From assembly GCF_036013645.1 (NCBI RefSeq), contig NZ_CP107869.1:2728001-2792000 (forward strand): DNA of 64,000 nt. Reading direction: 5' to 3'. Numbering within the stretch: the first letter of the stretch is position 1; every line of letters starts with the position of its first letter. The notes beneath the pieces were generated by a model. It saw only the letters and a list, made by a program, of their open reading frames with translations, made no database searches and was not told the DNA's origin. The stretch comes from Streptomyces sp. NBC_00490. GTDB taxonomy: Bacteria > Actinomycetota > Actinomycetes > Streptomycetales > Streptomycetaceae. The position numbers and the translations under genes are program-made. This document shows, piece by piece, positions 61,500 through 64,000 of this stretch.

Positions 61500-62369
61500 G
61501 TGCTCGACGGCATACAGACCCGCGACGGCAGGTGGCTGACGGTCGAGGAGTACGGCGACCGGGACGGCACACCCGTGGTGCTGCTGCACGGCACCCCGGG
61601 CTGCCGGTCCGGGGTCGTGCCCGAGGACGTGGTCAAGGCACACCCCTGGGTGCGGTTCATCGCCTACGACCGTCCCGGCTACGCCGACTCGGACCGGCAC
61701 CCGGGACGCCGGGTCGCCGACGCGGCCCGGGACGTGGCCGATCTGGCCGACGCCCTCGGGCTGGAGAAGTTCTCCGTCCTCGGGCGGTCCGGCGGCGCCC
61801 CGCACGCCCTGGCCTGTGCGGCCCTGATGCCCGCGCGGGTACGGCGGGCGGCGGCGCTGGTGTCCCTCGCGCCACCGGACGCGGAGGGGCTGAGCTGGTT
61901 CGACGGCATGGCGGCCTCCAACGTCGAGGACTACACCCTGGCGCTGACCGACACCCTCGCCTTCGCGGAGCGGCTCGCCTCCCGGGCCGCCGCCGTCCGC
62001 CGGGACCCCGCCCAGCTGCTCGTGACCATCCGCGACGGGCTCACCGACGCCGACCGGCGGATCGTCTCCCAGCCGGCCGTCGGCGACATGCTGCTGCGCA
62101 ACTACCGCGAGGCGCTGCGCACTTCGGCGTACGGCTGGCTCGACGACGCCCTCGCCCTGCTGAGCCACTGGGGCTTCGACCCGGCGGCCGTCACGCGGCC
62201 GGTCCTGCTGTGGCACGGCGCCCAGGACCGGTTCTCCCCGGTGGGCCACTTCGAGTGGCTCCTGGGCCGCGTCCCGCGCGCCCGTCCCGTCCTGGACCCG
62301 GACTCCGGTCACTTCGGGGCGATCGAGGCGCTGCCCGCCGTACTGGACTGGCTGTGCCCGGCGTCATGA
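61500..62369 (+). CDS. Alpha/beta-fold hydrolase
   Basis: A 289-residue cytoplasmic hydrolase. The oxyanion motif is VVLLHGTPGCRSG (about 20-32). The nucleophile elbow is VLGRSGGAPHALACAALMP (Ser at about 98). Later come the acid in WHGAQDRFSP and the His in LDPDSGHFGAIEAL. The substrate is unknown; it resembles the proline iminopeptidase/haloalkane dehalogenase-like group. I choose the GTG at 61500, which follows GGAGG by 6 bp, over ATGs at 61470 and 61479 without ribosome binding sites. The stop overlaps that of the convergent membrane protein gene. Confidence 0.88.
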   Translation: MLDGIQTRDGRWLTVEEYGDRDGTPVVLLHGTPGCRSGVVPEDVVKAHPWVRFIAYDRPGYADSDRHPGRRVADAARDVADLADALGLEKFSVLGRSGGAPHALACAALMPARVRRAAALVSLAPPDAEGLSWFDGMAASNVEDYTLALTDTLAFAERLASRAAAVRRDPAQLLVTIRDGLTDADRRIVSQPAVGDMLLRNYREALRTSAYGWLDDALALLSHWGFDPAAVTRPVLLWHGAQDRFSPVGHFEWLLGRVPRARPVLDPDSGHFGAIEALPAVLDWLCPAS

Positions 62370-63020
62370 TCCGGGGCGCTCCATCCGGGCACCCCGCATC
62401 AGGTCCATGACCCGCTCGTGGCTGTCCCCCACGGCGTCGGTGACGCGCAGCCGCAGGCGCAGCTGGTCGATCTCGCCGACGAACCGACGGCCGTAGGCCC
62501 CCGCCCGCATCCCCCCGTTGCCCAGGGGGAACCCGGCGCCGGTCAGCCGCAGGTAGTAGTCCTTGCCCTGGACGAACCCCCGGTCGGCGAGCTCCTCCAG
62601 CACCCCGGCGTGGTCGGTCCACGCGGTGGGCTCCCCGCCGCGCGGGACGAGGCAGTAGTCCACCCGCTCCACCACCGAGTGCTGCGAACCGCCGTTCACC
62701 ACTTCCACATGCCAGCCGGGCTCGTCCGGACCGAGGTCGCCGACCGTCCAGGAGGAACTCCAGCCCAGTGCGGGCCGTACCGTCCGCGCGTACTGGGCTC
62801 GCCCGAACACCGCGGCGAGCGCCACCGCGAGCAGCGCGCCCAGCGGGTTCATGTCCATGAGCCGCAGCCGCCAGGGCCACTGCCGGGCCAGGTCGCCGGT
62901 GATGTTCGACCGCACGATCTCCCACAGCAGCACCAGCGTCAGCAGGATCAGCAGCACCAGCGGCGCCACGAACAACAACGGACTGCGCCGCACCTGCCGT
63001 TGCCGGTCGTCGAACTCCAA
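62364..63020 (-). CDS. Two-helix membrane protein with cytoplasmic domain, unknown function
   Basis: A 218-residue protein I do not recognise. Two N-terminal membrane helices (about 14-34, LLFVAPLVLLILLTLVLLWE, and 58-74, NPLGALLAVALAAVFG) are followed by a soluble, beta-rich domain (about 85-210) with WHVEVVNGGSQHSVVERVDY and FVGEIDQLRLRLRVTD. The likely start is a TTG at 63020 with AGGGG upstream. It is convergent with the alpha/beta hydrolase gene (6-bp overlap). A strong hairpin lies at 63059-63091, between its start and the streptogrisin gene. Confidence 0.7.
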   Translation of the reverse strand: MEFDDRQRQVRRSPLLFVAPLVLLILLTLVLLWEIVRSNITGDLARQWPWRLRLMDMNPLGALLAVALAAVFGRAQYARTVRPALGWSSSWTVGDLGPDEPGWHVEVVNGGSQHSVVERVDYCLVPRGGEPTAWTDHAGVLEELADRGFVQGKDYYLRLTGAGFPLGNGGMRAGAYGRRFVGEIDQLRLRLRVTDAVGDSHERVMDLMRGARMERPGS

Positions 63021-63058
63021 CCCCTGGTCCTCTCGCCCGTGTTGACGGCGACAATAGC

Positions 63059-63091
63059 GAGCCCCCGCACGACAGGCGTGTGCGGGGGCTC
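63059..63091. terminator. Terminator of the streptogrisin gene
   Basis: A perfect 12-bp stem (GAGCCCCCGCAC / GTGCGGGGGCTC) with a 9-base loop, 37 bp beyond the protease stop in the minus-strand direction. Confidence 0.9.
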
Positions 63092-63128
63092 ACCACAGGT
63101 GCTGCTGCGATTCAGGCCGTTCCGGGAC

Positions 63129-64000
63129 CTAGAAGACGCTGACGCCGTACGCGCTCAGGGCCTCGGTGACGGGCTGGAAGAAGGTCGTGCCGCCGGAGGA
63201 GCAGTTGCCGCTGCCGCCGGAGGTCAGACCGTAGGCGACGGTGCCGCCGTACAGCGGGCCGCCGGAGTCGCCGGGCTCGGCGCAGACCGTGGTCTGGATC
63301 ATGCCGTACACGACGTCGCCGCCACCGTAGTTGACGGTCGCGTTGAGGGCGGTGACCCGGCCGCTGTGCGTGCCGGTGGTGGAGCCGCGGCGGTACACCG
63401 TGGTGCCGACGGAGGGCGTGGCGGCACTGGTGATGTCCTGGCTGCCCACGGTGCCCGAGATCGAGGACACGGGGTAGTTGGACGAGTACCGGACGATGCC
63501 GTAGTCGTTGGTCGGGAAGCTGGAGCCGGCGGTCGCGCCGAGCAGCGACGTACGACCGGAGTTGGACCACCAGTTGCCCGCACCGTCGGTGCAGTGACCG
63601 GCGGTCAGGAAGTAGTAGGTGCTGCCGCTGCGGACGTTGAAGCCCAGGGAGCAACGCCAGCTACTCGCATAGATTGCGTCGCCGCCGGAGATCAGCTTGT
63701 TGAACTTGCCCGGGGTCCGCTTGATCGTCAGCGCGTCGGCGTTGGCGCCGGCCTGCCGCTTGATCTTCGCGATCTCCGCCTTGGAGACCGTGCTGTCGAC
63801 GGTGACGACGACACGGTTGGTCTTGCTGTCGACGGCCCAGGCGGTGCCGGGGACATCGGCCTTGAGCACCGAACTGTTGGCACTCTTCAGCTCGTTGGCG
63901 CTGAAGGTGGTCACGTCCGAGGCGTTCGCGTTGGGGATCGCGATCGCGGCGGCGGCCACGAGTCCGGTGGATACGGCGATCAGCCGGGTCCGTCTCGTAA
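63129..64000 (-). CDS. Streptogrisin A/B-like serine protease (5' end outside window)
   Basis: At least 290 residues are visible and the N-terminus continues past the right edge; the first readable residues, [20 protein letters not shown], are part of a signal peptide. The short propeptide ([32 protein letters not shown]) leads to the mature start [11 protein letters not shown]. The triad is His in [10 protein letters not shown], Asp in [11 protein letters not shown] and Ser in [13 protein letters not shown]. The short propeptide and the end [13 protein letters not shown] place it with S. griseus SprA/SprB rather than with the larger SprD type at 59203. The internal GTG at 63959 should not be taken as its start. 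Confidence 0.93.
   Translation of the reverse strand, partial: TRRTRLIAVSTGLVAAAAIAIPNANASDVTTFSANELKSANSSVLKADVPGTAWAVDSKTNRVVVTVDSTVSKAEIAKIKRQAGANADALTIKRTPGKFNKLISGGDAIYASSWRCSLGFNVRSGSTYYFLTAGHCTDGAGNWWSNSGRTSLLGATAGSSFPTNDYGIVRYSSNYPVSSISGTVGSQDITSAATPSVGTTVYRRGSTTGTHSGRVTALNATVNYGGGDVVYGMIQTTVCAEPGDSGGPLYGGTVAYGLTSGGSGNCSSGGTTFFQPVTEALSAYGVSVF

Overview
The window is high-GC actinobacterial chromosome, almost certainly Streptomyces. Evidence: nearly all third codon positions are G or C, GTG and TTG starts are frequent, ATGA/GTGA overlaps are common, there are two copies of a GC-rich intergenic element I recognise from Streptomyces, and the gene families (streptogrisin-type proteases, LAETG-anchored LPMO, orphan type-ISP C-terminal protein, dnaE2 cassette) are typical. 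From memory and unchecked, the order soxR ... hmgA ... SGNH lipase ... LPMO/lipase ... dnaE2 resembles the SCO1697-SCO1740s part of S. coelicolor. I see no rRNA, tRNA, insertion sequence, prophage or CRISPR array.

Layout. (1) 1-9.4 kb: acyl-CoA and aldehyde metabolism with its regulators: a partial SoxR-like gene, a MaoC hydratase with a convergent TetR, an acyl-CoA dehydrogenase divergent from a second TetR, an ArsR-type regulator, EamA and MHS transporters, and an aldehyde dehydrogenase/zinc alcohol dehydrogenase operon. Two palindrome families are shared between separate promoters and suggest two small regulons. (2) 9.4-19.6 kb: DUF3574 protein, orphan ABC ATPase, surface protein plus class E/F sortase, MFS and CitMHS transporters, a cytoplasmic molybdopterin oxidoreductase, and a lipoprotein-TetR pair. 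(3) 19.7-23.5 kb: hmgA (tyrosine catabolism), a GntR regulator and an orphan type-ISP C-terminal protein. (4) 23.7-31.7 kb: an ECF sigma factor with its zinc anti-sigma, divergent from a DUF4331 / TPR / histidine-rich NicO transporter module, then a Ser/Thr kinase. (5) 31.7-34 kb: secreted SGNH lipase and subtilisin-like protease. (6) 34-44 kb: an exopolysaccharide-type locus (CelD-like acyltransferase, two GT2 enzymes, a deacetylase, a 1279-residue flippase fused to a second membrane domain, a GH39-like hydrolase). (7) 44-52.4 kb: AAA ATPase, DUF72, GntR, GNAT, FomD-like, methyltransferase, a 44-residue small protein, anchored LPMO, lipase and a MarR-cupin pair with two perfect operators. (8) 52.4-58 kb: dnaE2, a truncated ImuB-like Y-family protein and a NADAR-like protein in one apparent operon behind two LexA boxes. 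(9) 58-64 kb: membrane protein, streptogrisin D homologue, SPFH protein, alpha/beta hydrolase, membrane protein, and a second streptogrisin cut by the window edge.

The observations I rate highest are the NADAR-like gene placed last in an SOS-controlled mutagenesis operon, the sigma/anti-sigma-linked DUF4331-TPR-NicO module, the flippase fusion, and the two shared-operator regulons.
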